Shown piece by piece: positions 1 through 7,901 of a DNA stretch of 35,479 bases. Under the pieces are notes generated by a model, which was given only the letters and a program-made list of their open reading frames with translations, searched no databases and was not told where the DNA came from. The stretch's first letter is position 1. Each line of letters opens with the position of its first letter. Source of the DNA: Spongiibacteraceae bacterium (lineage in GTDB: Bacteria; Pseudomonadota; Gammaproteobacteria; Pseudomonadales; Dasaniaceae); contig JAUXHA010000018.1 of NCBI GenBank assembly GCA_030621845.1, positions 1-35,479 on the forward strand. Reading direction: 5' to 3'. The translations under genes were made by a program, and so were the position numbers.

Positions 1-202
1 GTACCATTGCTGCATGCTCTTTTTCCTCGTCTCTATTATGAGCAAGGATTGCTTTCAATTCTCCGTCTTTGCAGGCATCTACTCGTTGATTGTACCAATC
101 TACTGCTTCAAGCTCTTCCATAAGTGATGTAATAGCTCTGTGCATATCTCTTGTTTCGTTTGTAAGCTCTTCTATAGGCTCGTGATAACCTTCATTTGAC
201 AT
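1..202 (-). CDS. Encapsulated ferritin (EncFtn), N-terminal 67 residues, truncated by window edge
   Basis: The minus-strand frame opens with ATG at 202-200 and runs off the left edge. It is preceded by TAGGA about 7 bases upstream. The 67 visible residues match the encapsulin-associated ferritin-like family (Rhodospirillum rubrum EncFtn type): an N-terminal HEPIEEL segment, a first helix with MEELEAVDWYNQR and a second with LAHNRDEEKEHAAM. By alignment from memory, the ferroxidase ligands correspond to E30, E32, E60 and H63, with W36 and Y37 at the conserved aromatic sites. Family proteins are about 95-140 residues, form annular decamers inside encapsulin shells, and oxidise Fe(II) for mineral storage. 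A shell-targeting tail would lie at the unseen C-terminus. The encapsulin gene usually follows directly, here beyond base 1. Three of the four arginine codons are AGA and the fragment looks AT-richer than sohB, which could mean transfer, but the sample is small. Confidence 0.9.
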   Translation of the reverse strand, partial: MSNEGYHEPIEELTNETRDMHRAITSLMEELEAVDWYNQRVDACKDGELKAILAHNRDEEKEHAAMV

Positions 203-435
203 ATTTTTTCCTAAATAGTTGGATTGATCGATTATGCATAATGCCTTTATCAGGCGCAGCGTTGTAGTGTAGCCGATAGGCGAAACGGAAAAGCTGTCGC
301 CTGCCTAAAATTGTTATGTATTGACCTCGTTCACCCACTGCTCAAACTCTAGTGATTGTAACTGTTCGGCTGTATAAGTATTGCTAGATATAAATCCCAT
401 TGTATTTCAACATCAGTAAGTATCGGCATCATCGA
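203..435. other. Intergenic region between EncFtn and sohB: palindrome, hairpin and split small frames
   Basis: No convincing gene fills these 233 bases. They hold a perfect 12-bp palindrome at 231-242 (ATTATGCATAAT), 28 bases upstream of the EncFtn start. A 6-bp inverted repeat pairs AGGCGA at 278-283 with TCGCCT at 297-302. Two overlapping minus-strand reading frames of 28 and 27 residues lie at 314-400 and 349-432. The palindrome is a candidate operator for the EncFtn promoter; the short frames may be a decayed gene. Confidence 0.5.
231..242. promoter_or_regulatory. Perfect palindrome upstream of EncFtn, candidate operator
   Basis: The 12 bases read ATTATGCATAAT on both strands and lie 28 bases upstream of the EncFtn start codon, where a promoter or operator would sit. 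It does not resemble the Fur, IscR or OxyR consensus as I know them. Operator function is an inference from position and symmetry only. Confidence 0.35.
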
Positions 436-1485
436 CTACGCTTTATAATTATCCCTGCCCTGAACCTTGTTCCAGATCTTATCAAACACAGTCACCAGCG
501 CTGACTCCGCCGCAAAACCGATTTTTTCCATGAAGTTTTTCTTGTGAGTAAATGAAATAGAATAGATATCTGCTTCTTTGCGCTGCGCCATTAAGTATTC
601 GTCACTGGTGAGAATCTCGTCGATAAGGTTTTTATCCAGTGCCCGTAGTCCATACCAGATTTCCCCGGTAGCCACTTCAGTAATGTTGACCTGGGGCCGG
701 TGTTCAGAGACAAAACTTTTGAACAGCTGGTGGGTATCTTCGAGCTCTTCGGTGAACTTCTCCCTGCCCTTGTCGGTGTTTTCACCAAACATGGTCACTG
801 TGCGCTTGTGCTCACCGGCAGTAAATAGCTCGAAATCAATGTCGTTTTTCTTTAATAGGCGATGAAAATTAGGCAATTGGGCAAGCACGCCAATGGAACC
901 AATAATAGCAAAAGGTGCGGCGAGAATTTTGTTGCCGATACAAGCCATCATATAACCGCCGCTGGCAGCCACCGCATCTACCGCAACGGTCAACGGAATG
1001 TCCTGATTGCGCAAGCGCTGCAGCTGTGAGGCAGCAAGACCATAGGAATGCACCATACCGCCAGGGCTCTCAAGGCGAATGACAACTTCATCGCTGCTTT
1101 CGACCATGGTCAGTATGGCGGTGATCTCCTCGCGCAGTGAGGTCACTGCAGACGCTTTCATATCGCCATTGAAATCGAGCACATAGACACGCTTCTTGCG
1201 GGCTTCGTCCGCTGATTTATGTTTCTTCTTTTTCTTCTCCAGCTTGTCTTTTTTCTTCTGTTCTTTGTGTAGTTGCTTGAGTTGGTATTCATCGAGGATA
1301 ACGGATTTCAGGGTGTCCTCCATATCCTCATAGCGGTCATTGAGTATCTCAACCTCTATATGCCCTTCGTGTTCTTTTCGGCCGCGACTGCTGGCGGCGA
1401 TGATTGTCAGCACGACAATAATAATCGCCACTACGATGGTCATGGATTTGGCCAAAAAAAGCCCGTAACTACTGAGAAATTCCAA
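436..1485 (-). CDS. sohB: SohB-type inner-membrane S49 peptidase
   Basis: A 349-residue protein of the SppA/SohB family, close to the usual length for SohB (about 350). One membrane segment at about 10-31 anchors it in the inner membrane. A lysine-rich charged linker (about 65-99, with a run of KKKDKLEKKKKKHK) precedes the peptidase core. The Ser-Lys dyad is visible: S175 in AVAASGGYMM is the nucleophile and K227 in FTAGEHKRTV the general base, with the family spacing of 52 residues. The oxyanion-loop segment LESPGGMVHSYG also fits. The start is TTG at 1485-1483, supported by GGGG nine bases upstream, with no better in-frame ATG. Members degrade signal peptides or membrane-protein fragments in the periplasm; the specific substrate is not known. 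The gene lies downstream of the 221-residue membrane-protein gene after a 96-bp gap that contains a palindrome. Confidence 0.92.
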   Translation of the reverse strand: MEFLSSYGLFLAKSMTIVVAIIIVVLTIIAASSRGRKEHEGHIEVEILNDRYEDMEDTLKSVILDEYQLKQLHKEQKKKDKLEKKKKKHKSADEARKKRVYVLDFNGDMKASAVTSLREEITAILTMVESSDEVVIRLESPGGMVHSYGLAASQLQRLRNQDIPLTVAVDAVAASGGYMMACIGNKILAAPFAIIGSIGVLAQLPNFHRLLKKNDIDFELFTAGEHKRTVTMFGENTDKGREKFTEELEDTHQLFKSFVSEHRPQVNITEVATGEIWYGLRALDKNLIDEILTSDEYLMAQRKEADIYSISFTHKKNFMEKIGFAAESALVTVFDKIWNKVQGRDNYKA

Positions 1486-1524
1486 TGCAAAATACCCCTG
1501 AATGAGTTAAATCGATAATTCCGG

Positions 1525-1540
1525 CCGTCATTTATGACGG
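1525..1540. repeat. Perfect 7-bp inverted repeat between the 221-residue gene and sohB
   Basis: CCGTCAT at 1525-1531 and ATGACGG at 1534-1540 are perfect reverse complements with a 2-base gap. The element is 40 bases upstream of the sohB start and 42 bases past the end of the preceding gene. There is no T-run, so it is more likely an operator or mRNA hairpin than an intrinsic terminator. Confidence 0.4.
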
Positions 1541-1581
1541 TGGGGAATCTTGGCGGGAGGTGGGAGTTAAGTCAAGCCTGA

Positions 1582-2247
1582 CTATTGCCAGGCCTGTACA
1601 ACTTCTCTGGCGCGATCATTGATCGGACGCGCCAACAGGCCGTTGTGTGTGAGCATGACAGTAAATAGTGCGCCGTCGTGCATCGGTAGATAAGTGGCGC
1701 TGCCATAGCGCGCATCGACGAAGCCCAGTTGATTGCCGGCTTGATTGATCAGCTGCCAGATGTCGAGATTGTTTTTTGTTGATGCCAGCTCATACACCGT
1801 GCGCTCGGCATTGGTTTCTTCTTCCAGGGAATAATAGCGACCGCTGAGGCGGTCAAGACGATAGCCGGTATTCACTCCCAGGGTATTCATCATTGAATTC
1901 CACTTGAGAATTCGAGCATCTAATTGCCATAAATCACCCTTTAATTCATAGCTCTGCTCTATTCCATCGGCTTGTACCAGGGAGACTTTATATAATTGCG
2001 TGCCCAGGCGAGAGAAGCTCAGGGTGGCGATGGGTTGCTCCTTAAGTGCCGTTTTGTAGCTATAAAAATCCAGCGCGGCCAGGGTAAGAAAAACAGCAAC
2101 AACAACCAGACAAAGACCCGCCATGCCCTTTAACCAACTTAAAAACCAGTGACCTCGAAACAGTATTTTTGCTGCCAGCAAAATAACCACAAAAGCGAGT
2201 GCAAGTAATGCACCGGCTAATACAGTATAAACCAGGGTGCTATCCAT
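1582..2247 (-). CDS. Two-helix inner-membrane protein of unknown function, coupled to fimL-like gene
   Basis: A 221-residue protein with two hydrophobic segments, about 5-29 and 39-61, joined by a short positively charged loop (FRGHWFLSWLK). A soluble domain of about 160 residues follows, probably periplasmic by the positive-inside rule. The soluble part contains aromatic-rich stretches (GYRLDRLSGRYYSLEEE, NQLGFVDARYGSATYLP) but no enzyme motif I can identify. The ATG at 2247-2245 follows the stop of the upstream gene by three bases, with GAGG eight bases before it, so the two are translationally coupled. Similar proteins occur in other gammaproteobacteria; I recall loose annotations such as multidrug transporter, which the two-helix topology does not support. 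Linkage to a FimL-like protein suggests a role in envelope or pilus signalling, which is inference only. Confidence 0.75.
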   Translation of the reverse strand: MDSTLVYTVLAGALLALAFVVILLAAKILFRGHWFLSWLKGMAGLCLVVVAVFLTLAALDFYSYKTALKEQPIATLSFSRLGTQLYKVSLVQADGIEQSYELKGDLWQLDARILKWNSMMNTLGVNTGYRLDRLSGRYYSLEEETNAERTVYELASTKNNLDIWQLINQAGNQLGFVDARYGSATYLPMHDGALFTVMLTHNGLLARPINDRAREVVQAWQ

Positions 2248-2250
2248 AAA

Positions 2251-3996
2251 CTAAACCTCGGCCTCTGTGGCAAGCGGTTTGCCGTCGACTGCAAAACCCA
2301 GGGCAGCAAGACTTTCTTCGGCAACCTCAAGAATTTTATCATTGGCAGTCTGTCCCACACTAATCTCATTGAGATAGTATTCGAGGCTGATTAGCGCATC
2401 GGCAAGGGTTTCCAGCAACTGGTGACGTTGATTGCCCGCATCCGTCTGTTTCATATGACTTTCAACAAAAGCACTACTGCTTTTTAACACCGCAGCGGCT
2501 CGATTGTAGTTGAGCATTTGCAGGCCGCCGCGAACCGTATCCAGGGTAACCACCACATTGGCAACATGTGCCGCATCAAAATTGGAATCGACATAGGAAG
2601 TGATTGCTCTTTTTGCCAGCGCAATCCCCGCCTCGGCTTCTGCTATAACTAATTTTTCTGTTTCAGCTAAATAGCTACCGGCGACGATTTTGTTGCGCGT
2701 GTGCTCGTTGCCTTCATTAATTTCATCGAGGCTAATTTTTCCCCGTTCAAGCACCGACAATGAATTCTCAATAAACAACACTGTATCGGCGACTTCCAGA
2801 AAGTCTGCCGTTTCAAGGTCAGCCTTTTTGTCAGACCACAGGGCGACTTTCTCCAGTTGAAGCTTGAGCGTCTGCTGTGGCCCGGTAAGGTTGAGGATCA
2901 TCAGCGTGTCGGCAATACGCTCTAAAGTGCTTTGTAAGGTGGCATAATCATCACTATCGATCATGTTATTCTGGGATGATATTTCCAGTACATCTTTTGC
3001 CTGGTGTAATTCCTCCTTTAACAATCGGCTGACTGATTCAATCGCATCCTGACCGGGACCGTGCATCAGCTCACGCTGGCGCACCAGTTCCTTGTCATCC
3101 AGGTCGGGCGTATCATTTAATGAGTAGGCCTGGCGTACCGCATCCACTTCTGGCGTGTGGTGTGGTGACAGCATTAATAAAAACAGCAGGTCTGTAATAA
3201 CGCTGTCGGGCATGGCTTGATTTAAACCATGCTCACCTTTACTCACAACCTGGCGTAGCATTTTTTCAATATTAGCCAAAATACGCTTACGATTGATGGT
3301 CAGTTCCAGAGTGCCTGCGGCAAAACATTCCAGCACGGCGCTGGCCAGTCGCCAGGCGGGCTGCTGCTCGTGAGCACCCATCATGCCCACGGCACGCGAG
3401 ATCGACCGTGCCATCAGCTGGTAATAATGTGTGCCGGGGCGTTTTTGGTTGATAACACCCAATAAGCCGGTCTGATACATATGGCGCAGACGACCAATAG
3501 AAGAGAGTAACTCGCCCACCTCACTGCTTCCCACCGGCTCCAACCCCGTAGCCAGCGTGGTACCTTTCATCGAATAGAAATGATATTCCGGTAACAGGCT
3601 TTGTTTTCCCGCAATTCGCAATTCGTTGACAGTAGGAATGATCAGAATAGGCAGTGCCGACTGACGCATCATGATGAATTCTATATAGCGAGGCAACATG
3701 AAAAATGCATTAGTCAGGGCATTAATAATATTGTCGCCAGGGGTGTTTTCCAGCGATGCAATGTAGTTAATTAACGTGGCAGTTTCATCGGCGAGCAATG
3801 CCGCCCCCGGGTACTCCAGCATCCTGAATGTGCCACCAACCTGTGCCATGCCCGCAGCGCTGTCCTGGATATGCTCGACACTGTCCTGATCGGCCATGTA
3901 AGCTTCGAAATCGACTGCCGATTGCTCAATGGTATTGACGACCTCTTCCCGGATCATTTGCAGGGAATTTAGGTTTATGCTTATGTCCAGGGACAC
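2251..3996 (-). CDS. fimL: FimL-like protein (pseudo-Hpt, ChpA N-terminal homologue)
   Basis: A 581-residue soluble protein resembling FimL and the N-terminal part of the pilus chemosensory kinase ChpA. P. aeruginosa FimL, about 560 residues, promotes type IV pilus assembly, cAMP production and twitching through interactions at the cell pole. The N-terminal helix AQVGGTFRMLEYPGAALLAD aligns with the ChpA phosphotransfer helix (HQVHGTLQM), but the phosphorylatable His is Ala (A51). A second such helix near residue 480 (LDTVRGGLQMLNYNRAA) has Asp there. The RHMYQTGLLGVI segment also fits FimL. The GTG start at 3996 has GAGGAG five bases upstream; a nearby ATG is out of frame. Divergent nhaB matches the P. 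aeruginosa arrangement, where fimL lies close to nhaB. No pilus genes are in the window, so the pathway assignment rests on homology. Confidence 0.72.
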   Translation of the reverse strand: MSLDISINLNSLQMIREEVVNTIEQSAVDFEAYMADQDSVEHIQDSAAGMAQVGGTFRMLEYPGAALLADETATLINYIASLENTPGDNIINALTNAFFMLPRYIEFIMMRQSALPILIIPTVNELRIAGKQSLLPEYHFYSMKGTTLATGLEPVGSSEVGELLSSIGRLRHMYQTGLLGVINQKRPGTHYYQLMARSISRAVGMMGAHEQQPAWRLASAVLECFAAGTLELTINRKRILANIEKMLRQVVSKGEHGLNQAMPDSVITDLLFLLMLSPHHTPEVDAVRQAYSLNDTPDLDDKELVRQRELMHGPGQDAIESVSRLLKEELHQAKDVLEISSQNNMIDSDDYATLQSTLERIADTLMILNLTGPQQTLKLQLEKVALWSDKKADLETADFLEVADTVLFIENSLSVLERGKISLDEINEGNEHTRNKIVAGSYLAETEKLVIAEAEAGIALAKRAITSYVDSNFDAAHVANVVVTLDTVRGGLQMLNYNRAAAVLKSSSAFVESHMKQTDAGNQRHQLLETLADALISLEYYLNEISVGQTANDKILEVAEESLAALGFAVDGKPLATEAEV

Positions 3997-4296
3997 TTCA
4001 TCTCCTCAGCTAAAAATTGACGCCCGAGCAAAGACCGGGGCTTTAACCTATTCCAGTATAGTCACTATTTAACAAGTGAAGATTATTTTTAGTTAAATAT
4101 TGCAGGCTAAGTCATTGTATTTCCACTGGTATGCACCGGTTCAACTGACGCGGGCAATGGAACAAGGTGATTGAGTGATATTTAATCAAGCAATGTCCTG
4201 TAATGGCCATGGGTAAAGCAGCAGAATTCCATTTTCTGTTTCAATACCCCCATGCCCTGTGTAGAATCGCCCAATCTTTGAAGTTAGGAGCAAAAA
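3997..4296. promoter_or_regulatory. Divergent promoter region of fimL-like gene and nhaB
   Basis: These 300 bases separate divergent genes and must hold both promoters. An imperfect -35/-10 pair toward nhaB is TTTCAA (4239-4244) and TAGAAT (4262-4267) with a 17-base spacer. A 7-bp inverted repeat (ATTTAAC at 4067-4073, GTTAAAT at 4092-4098) lies in the AT-rich half nearer fimL. No reading frame here looks coding. Confidence 0.4.
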
Positions 4297-5802
4297 ATGG
4301 CCCGGAGCTTATCGGAAGGCTTAATACAAAATTTTTTAGGCCCCGCCCCACGCTGGTATAAATTAACGATTCTGGCCTTTTTGGTAATAAACCCCCTGTT
4401 ATTACTGCTCGCCGGGCCTTTTATTACCGGCTGGGTGCTCATTCTGCAATTTATCTTTACCCTGGCCATGGCCTTAAAGTGTTATCCCTTGCAACCGGGT
4501 GGTTTGCTGGCCATAGAAGCCATTGTTATAGGAATGGCCTCCGCCGAATCGGTTTATGCCGAAGCCTATAATAATTTCCAGGTCATTTTGTTGCTGGTGT
4601 TTATGGTAGCCGGCATCTATTTTATGAAGGACTTGCTGCTGTTTCTGTTCACGCGGATACTGCTAGGGGTTCGCTCTAAAAAACTCCTCTCGCTACTTTT
4701 TTCACTGCTTGCTGCCTTCCTCAGCGCCTTTCTTGACGCACTTACCGTTACCGCAGTGCTAATTACCATCGGTACCGGCTTTTTTGCTGTCTACCATAAA
4801 GTTGCCTCCGGCAAGAAAATACAAACGCATAATCACGATCACAGCAGTGATCGCGAGGTGATTGAGTTCCATCGTGACGACCTGGAAAATTTCAGGGCTT
4901 TTCTGCGCAGCCTGTTGATGCACGGTGCAGTAGGCACAGCGCTGGGTGGCGTTTGCACGCTGGTGGGTGAGCCGCAAAACCTGTTAATTGCCGAAAAAGC
5001 CGGCTGGGATTTTATCCAGTTTTTTACCTTGATGATGCCCGTCACCATGCCAGTGCTCGCCGGTGGTTTGATTACTTGCCTGTTACTGGAAATAACCGGC
5101 AGCTTTGGTTATGGCACCCTGCTACCTGCTAATGTGCGCACAGTATTGGAAGAGTATTCGCAAGAACTGGATGACAACCGCCATCCGGGTGAAAAAGCCA
5201 AGCTTCTTGTGCAGGCCCTTGTTGCCCTGTTTCTGATTGTCGGCCTGGCAACCCATCTTGCCGAAGTGGGTATTATTGGCCTTGCGGTGATTGTACTGCT
5301 TACCGCGTTTAATGGCATCATCGAAGAGCACCAGATTGGCCGCGCCTTTGAAGAGGCACTGCCGTTCACTGCCCTGCTGGTAGTCTTTTTTGCCATTGTG
5401 GCGGTAATACATGAGCAGCACTTATTTACACCGATTATCTCTGCCGTACTGGCTATGGATGCGGAGATCAGGCCGACAATGTTCTTTATTGCCAACGGTG
5501 TGCTGTCGATGATTAGCGATAATGTTTTCGTCGCCACTGTTTATATCAACGAGGTTAAAGATGCGTTGGATATGGGCGAAATAAGCCGTCAGGAATTCGA
5601 TAAGCTGGCAATCGCCATCAACACCGGGACCAACATTCCCAGTGTTGCCACGCCGAACGGTCAGGCCGCGTTCCTGTTCTTATTGACCTCGGCACTGGCA
5701 CCGCTGATTCGCTTATCTTATGGCAAAATGGTTATTATGGCATTTCCCTATACCATTGTTATGGGCAGCATTGGTATCTTATCAATTCACTATTTATTGT
5801 AA
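4297..5802 (+). CDS. nhaB: Na+/H+ antiporter NhaB
   Basis: A 501-residue polytopic inner-membrane protein nearly collinear with E. coli NhaB (513 residues). It exchanges cytoplasmic Na+ (and Li+) for external protons, giving salt tolerance and pH control. Conserved blocks include WYKL near residue 20, LAMALKCYP, the [12 protein letters not shown] helix carrying D147 (same position as the Na+-binding Asp of the E. coli protein), [17 protein letters not shown], and the C-terminal [21 protein letters not shown] hydrophilic loop at about 165-195 contains a histidine cluster (HNHDH) that could be a pH- or metal-sensing insertion. The ATG at 4297 is preceded by TTAGGAG with good spacing. The 3' end overlaps convergent dnaQ by 9 bp. 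Confidence 0.97.
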   Translation: MARSLSEGLIQNFLGPAPRWYKLTILAFLVINPLLLLLAGPFITGWVLILQFIFTLAMALKCYPLQPGGLLAIEAIVIGMASAESVYAEAYNNFQVILLLVFMVAGIYFMKDLLLFLFTRILLGVRSKKLLSLLFSLLAAFLSAFLDALTVTAVLITIGTGFFAVYHKVASGKKIQTHNHDHSSDREVIEFHRDDLENFRAFLRSLLMHGAVGTALGGVCTLVGEPQNLLIAEKAGWDFIQFFTLMMPVTMPVLAGGLITCLLLEITGSFGYGTLLPANVRTVLEEYSQELDDNRHPGEKAKLLVQALVALFLIVGLATHLAEVGIIGLAVIVLLTAFNGIIEEHQIGRAFEEALPFTALLVVFFAIVAVIHEQHLFTPIISAVLAMDAEIRPTMFFIANGVLSMISDNVFVATVYINEVKDALDMGEISRQEFDKLAIAINTGTNIPSVATPNGQAAFLFLLTSALAPLIRLSYGKMVIMAFPYTIVMGSIGILSIHYLL

Positions 5803-6510
5803 TTTAAGCCAGAGGCAAGCATTGTCACTGGCTTTGTCGATGCACTCAAGACGCTGTTGATGTGCCTTGAGTTCCTCTTCATTGGCACTGATCACCGGCA
5901 ATGCAGCGCGGTTGGCGCTCAGCTTTCTGATGCTGTTCACCCCGGCGCGCCCCTCCCCGCTTGACTCTTCCCCGGCCAACAGTAAATTGGTTTGCCCACC
6001 GGTCATTAACAAATAAACATCAGCAAGAATTTCGGCATCCAGCAAGGCGCCGTGTAGATCGCGTTGGGAATTATCAACAAAATAACGCTGACAAAGTGCA
6101 TCGAGGCTATTGCGTTGCCCCGGGTGTTTTTTTCGCGCCATTATCAGGCTGTCGATGACCGATGCGTAGTCAGCTATTTTGCCCGCACTGGATTTATAAC
6201 TTGCCAATTCGGCGTCAAGAAAGCCAATATCAAAAGGCGCATTGTGAATAACCAGTTCAGCACCATCAATGAAGGCGAGAAACTCATCGACAATTTGCCC
6301 AAACACCGGTTTGTCCACGAGAAATTTATTGGTGATGCCGTGAACCTCAATAGCGCCCTGGTCAATCTCCCTGCCGGGGTTAATGTACTGGTGGTAATGC
6401 CTGCCAGTCAGCCGCCGATTGACCAGCTCAACGCAACCGATTTCGATAATTTTATGTCCCTGGGAAACTTCCAGGCCGGTTGTTTCGGTATCAAGCACCA
6501 CCTGTCTCAC
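5794..6510 (-). CDS. dnaQ: DNA polymerase III epsilon subunit (3'-5' proofreading exonuclease)
   Basis: A 238-residue DnaQ with all exonuclease motifs: D7 and E9 in VLDTETTG, D94 in [11 protein letters not shown], and H153/D158 in [10 protein letters not shown]. These DEDDh residues bind the two metals that excise misincorporated nucleotides in the polymerase III core. A clamp-binding motif QTNLLL at 173-178 just after the catalytic domain corresponds to the E. coli QTSMAF site, and the tail that follows should contact the alpha subunit. The start is GTG at 6510-6508, overlapping the rnhA stop as GTGA, with GGAGG six bases upstream inside the rnhA 3' end. The gene is last in the methyltransferase-rnhA-dnaQ operon. 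The rnhA-dnaQ pairing is widespread in proteobacteria, though the two are often divergent in enterics. Confidence 0.96.
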   Translation of the reverse strand: MRQVVLDTETTGLEVSQGHKIIEIGCVELVNRRLTGRHYHQYINPGREIDQGAIEVHGITNKFLVDKPVFGQIVDEFLAFIDGAELVIHNAPFDIGFLDAELASYKSSAGKIADYASVIDSLIMARKKHPGQRNSLDALCQRYFVDNSQRDLHGALLDAEILADVYLLMTGGQTNLLLAGEESSGEGRAGVNSIRKLSANRAALPVISANEEELKAHQQRLECIDKASDNACLWLKLQ

Positions 6511-6953
6511 AATCCACCTCCGGGCAGTTGGTCTATACCCCGGTTAGCTAATTGGTCGGCAATTTCATTTTCCCGATGACCACTGTGCCCCTTGACCCAG
6601 TGCCAACTGACATTGTGGCGCGCGGCCTGCTCGTCAAGCGCCTGCCATAAATCAACATTTTTCACCGGCTTTTTGCTGGCTGTTTTCCAGCCCCGTGCCT
6701 TCCAGTTTTCCATCCATTCGATAATGCCCATTCGAACATACTGGGAATCGGTGGTGACGCGGATATTACAGCGATCTTTCACTGCCCTGAGCCCTTCAAT
6801 GGCGGCCGTGAGCTCCATGCGATTATTGGTGGTTTCGCGCTCGCCACCAAAAAATTCTTTTTCGACGCCCCGATAGCGCAACAAGGCACCCCAGCCGCCA
6901 GGTCCCGGGTTTCCCCGGCAAGCACCATCGGTAAAAATTTCTATTTCTTTCAA
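6507..6953 (-). CDS. rnhA: Ribonuclease HI
   Basis: A 148-residue RNase HI, which cleaves the RNA strand of RNA-DNA hybrids such as R-loops and lagging-strand primers. The catalytic residues are all in place: D9 in [18 protein letters not shown]47 in NNRMELTA, D69 in TTDSQYV and D133 in [10 protein letters not shown]123 in the flexible VKGHSGH loop and the basic-protrusion tryptophans (ENWKARGWK) are present too. The start is TTG at 6953-6951, which overlaps the stop of the upstream methyltransferase as TTGA; GGAG lies nine bases before it. No in-frame ATG lies before the first catalytic residue, so TTG is forced. It overlaps dnaQ by 4 bp downstream. Confidence 0.96.
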   Translation of the reverse strand: MKEIEIFTDGACRGNPGPGGWGALLRYRGVEKEFFGGERETTNNRMELTAAIEGLRAVKDRCNIRVTTDSQYVRMGIIEWMENWKARGWKTASKKPVKNVDLWQALDEQAARHNVSWHWVKGHSGHRENEIADQLANRGIDQLPGGGL

Positions 6954-7741
6954 TTTAGGGTCTCCGGCGTTCTGTGCGGCGTTCTGCCGCTTGATGTTGA
7001 TGGTTTAGCCGCACCAAAACGTCCAAAGCTTTTACCCGCCAGCTGCCAGCGGGTTTTCACCGGGGTCATGGTTGCCACTTCTTTAACGGCGGAAATGACA
7101 TAAAAGGCGCCGAAGGGCCAATTGTGCTTGTTGCGCGCCAGCAAGGGCAAGTCAAATTTGTTAAATAGTTGATGATTACTTATCGGTGGCCGATAAAAAC
7201 CGTATTGCACATCGATCACCTTGAAACCCAGCAAGGCTAACCAGTCCGTCAAGCGTCGGCTTCCCAGTCGATGGTTATGCCAGATGGAATTGGGCGATAA
7301 GCTGGCAAAAGCAGCGTAAAGCCCCAGCAAGGACCAGGGGTTAAAGCCGGCAATCAATAAATGGCCGTGAGGGACGATGACACGTTCCATCTCGCGTAAG
7401 ACAAAATGCGGGTTGCTGACGAATTCATGGGCATGATGCAGGATCACCGCATCGAGACTGCTAGTGGCAATGGGCAATTGATCGAATTCACACTGTGCAC
7501 CGTTGCCTGGCAGTGGGTGGCAGCGCTGATGACTCTGCACGCGAGCCTGGCCGGACAAATTGATATCGCGACTGACACTGAGTTGTAGCAGGTGATAACC
7601 GAAGCAGTTTTTCAAGGCGTCATCGAATAACAGCCTTTGCTCTGCCAACAGACTTTGTCCGGGTTCCGAGCAAAACCACTGCTCGAGCTGAGGGAGTAGT
7701 TGCTCCTGTGCGGGTTGATGTTTCCAGGATTTACCGGACAC
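6950..7741 (-). CDS. Class I SAM-dependent methyltransferase (Methyltransf_11 type)
   Basis: A 263-residue protein resembling the methyltransferase encoded next to rnhA and gloB in Pseudomonas (PA1814 as I recall). The fold is recognisable: an N-terminal helical part ([14 protein letters not shown]), an [13 protein letters not shown] segment matching motif [24 protein letters not shown] matching the post-motif strands, and a C-terminal basic tail. The usual glycine-rich motif I is poorly conserved: [12 protein letters not shown] replaces DLGCGTG, a trait of this family that leaves SAM binding less certain. The substrate is unknown. The start is GTG at 7741-7739. It overlaps rnhA by 4 bp and heads the operon, divergent from gloB. 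Confidence 0.85.
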   Translation of the reverse strand: MSGKSWKHQPAQEQLLPQLEQWFCSEPGQSLLAEQRLLFDDALKNCFGYHLLQLSVSRDINLSGQARVQSHQRCHPLPGNGAQCEFDQLPIATSSLDAVILHHAHEFVSNPHFVLREMERVIVPHGHLLIAGFNPWSLLGLYAAFASLSPNSIWHNHRLGSRRLTDWLALLGFKVIDVQYGFYRPPISNHQLFNKFDLPLLARNKHNWPFGAFYVISAVKEVATMTPVKTRWQLAGKSFGRFGAAKPSTSSGRTPHRTPETLN

Positions 7742-7901
7742 GTTTACTCTTCCACGGTTAAAAGTCTTATCTTACTGAAAAAACCCCCGGAGCTGAACTT
7801 GCTTGTCAGGGTTTAGCCGATTAATCTAGGTGAGCGCTCTAAAACACAGTGTGTTGTGTTCTTAGCCTCCGCTGCAATTTCACTATATTTGGGTGTACCA
7901 A
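7742..7901. promoter_or_regulatory. Divergent promoter region methyltransferase/gloB with a 13-bp palindrome
   Basis: A 160-base divergent gap. AACACA (7843-7848) and TGTGTT (7850-7855) form a perfect palindrome around a single central base, 47 bases before the gloB start. TATATT at 7884-7889 could be a -10 element for gloB, but no good -35 was found at the right distance. The palindrome is an operator candidate by symmetry and position. Confidence 0.35.

Noticed and set aside
4800-4870. Histidine-rich HNHDH loop of NhaB as a separate metal-binding domain
   Set aside because: It lies in a hydrophilic loop that varies among NhaB proteins; no domain is visible beyond the cluster.
5109-5537. 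142-residue minus-strand frame inside nhaB
   Set aside because: It is antisense to strongly conserved NhaB motifs, has low-complexity serine/arginine/threonine composition and no ribosome-binding site: a shadow frame.
6064-6579. 171-residue plus-strand frame opposite dnaQ and rnhA
   Set aside because: Antisense to two genes with all catalytic residues intact; no supporting signal.
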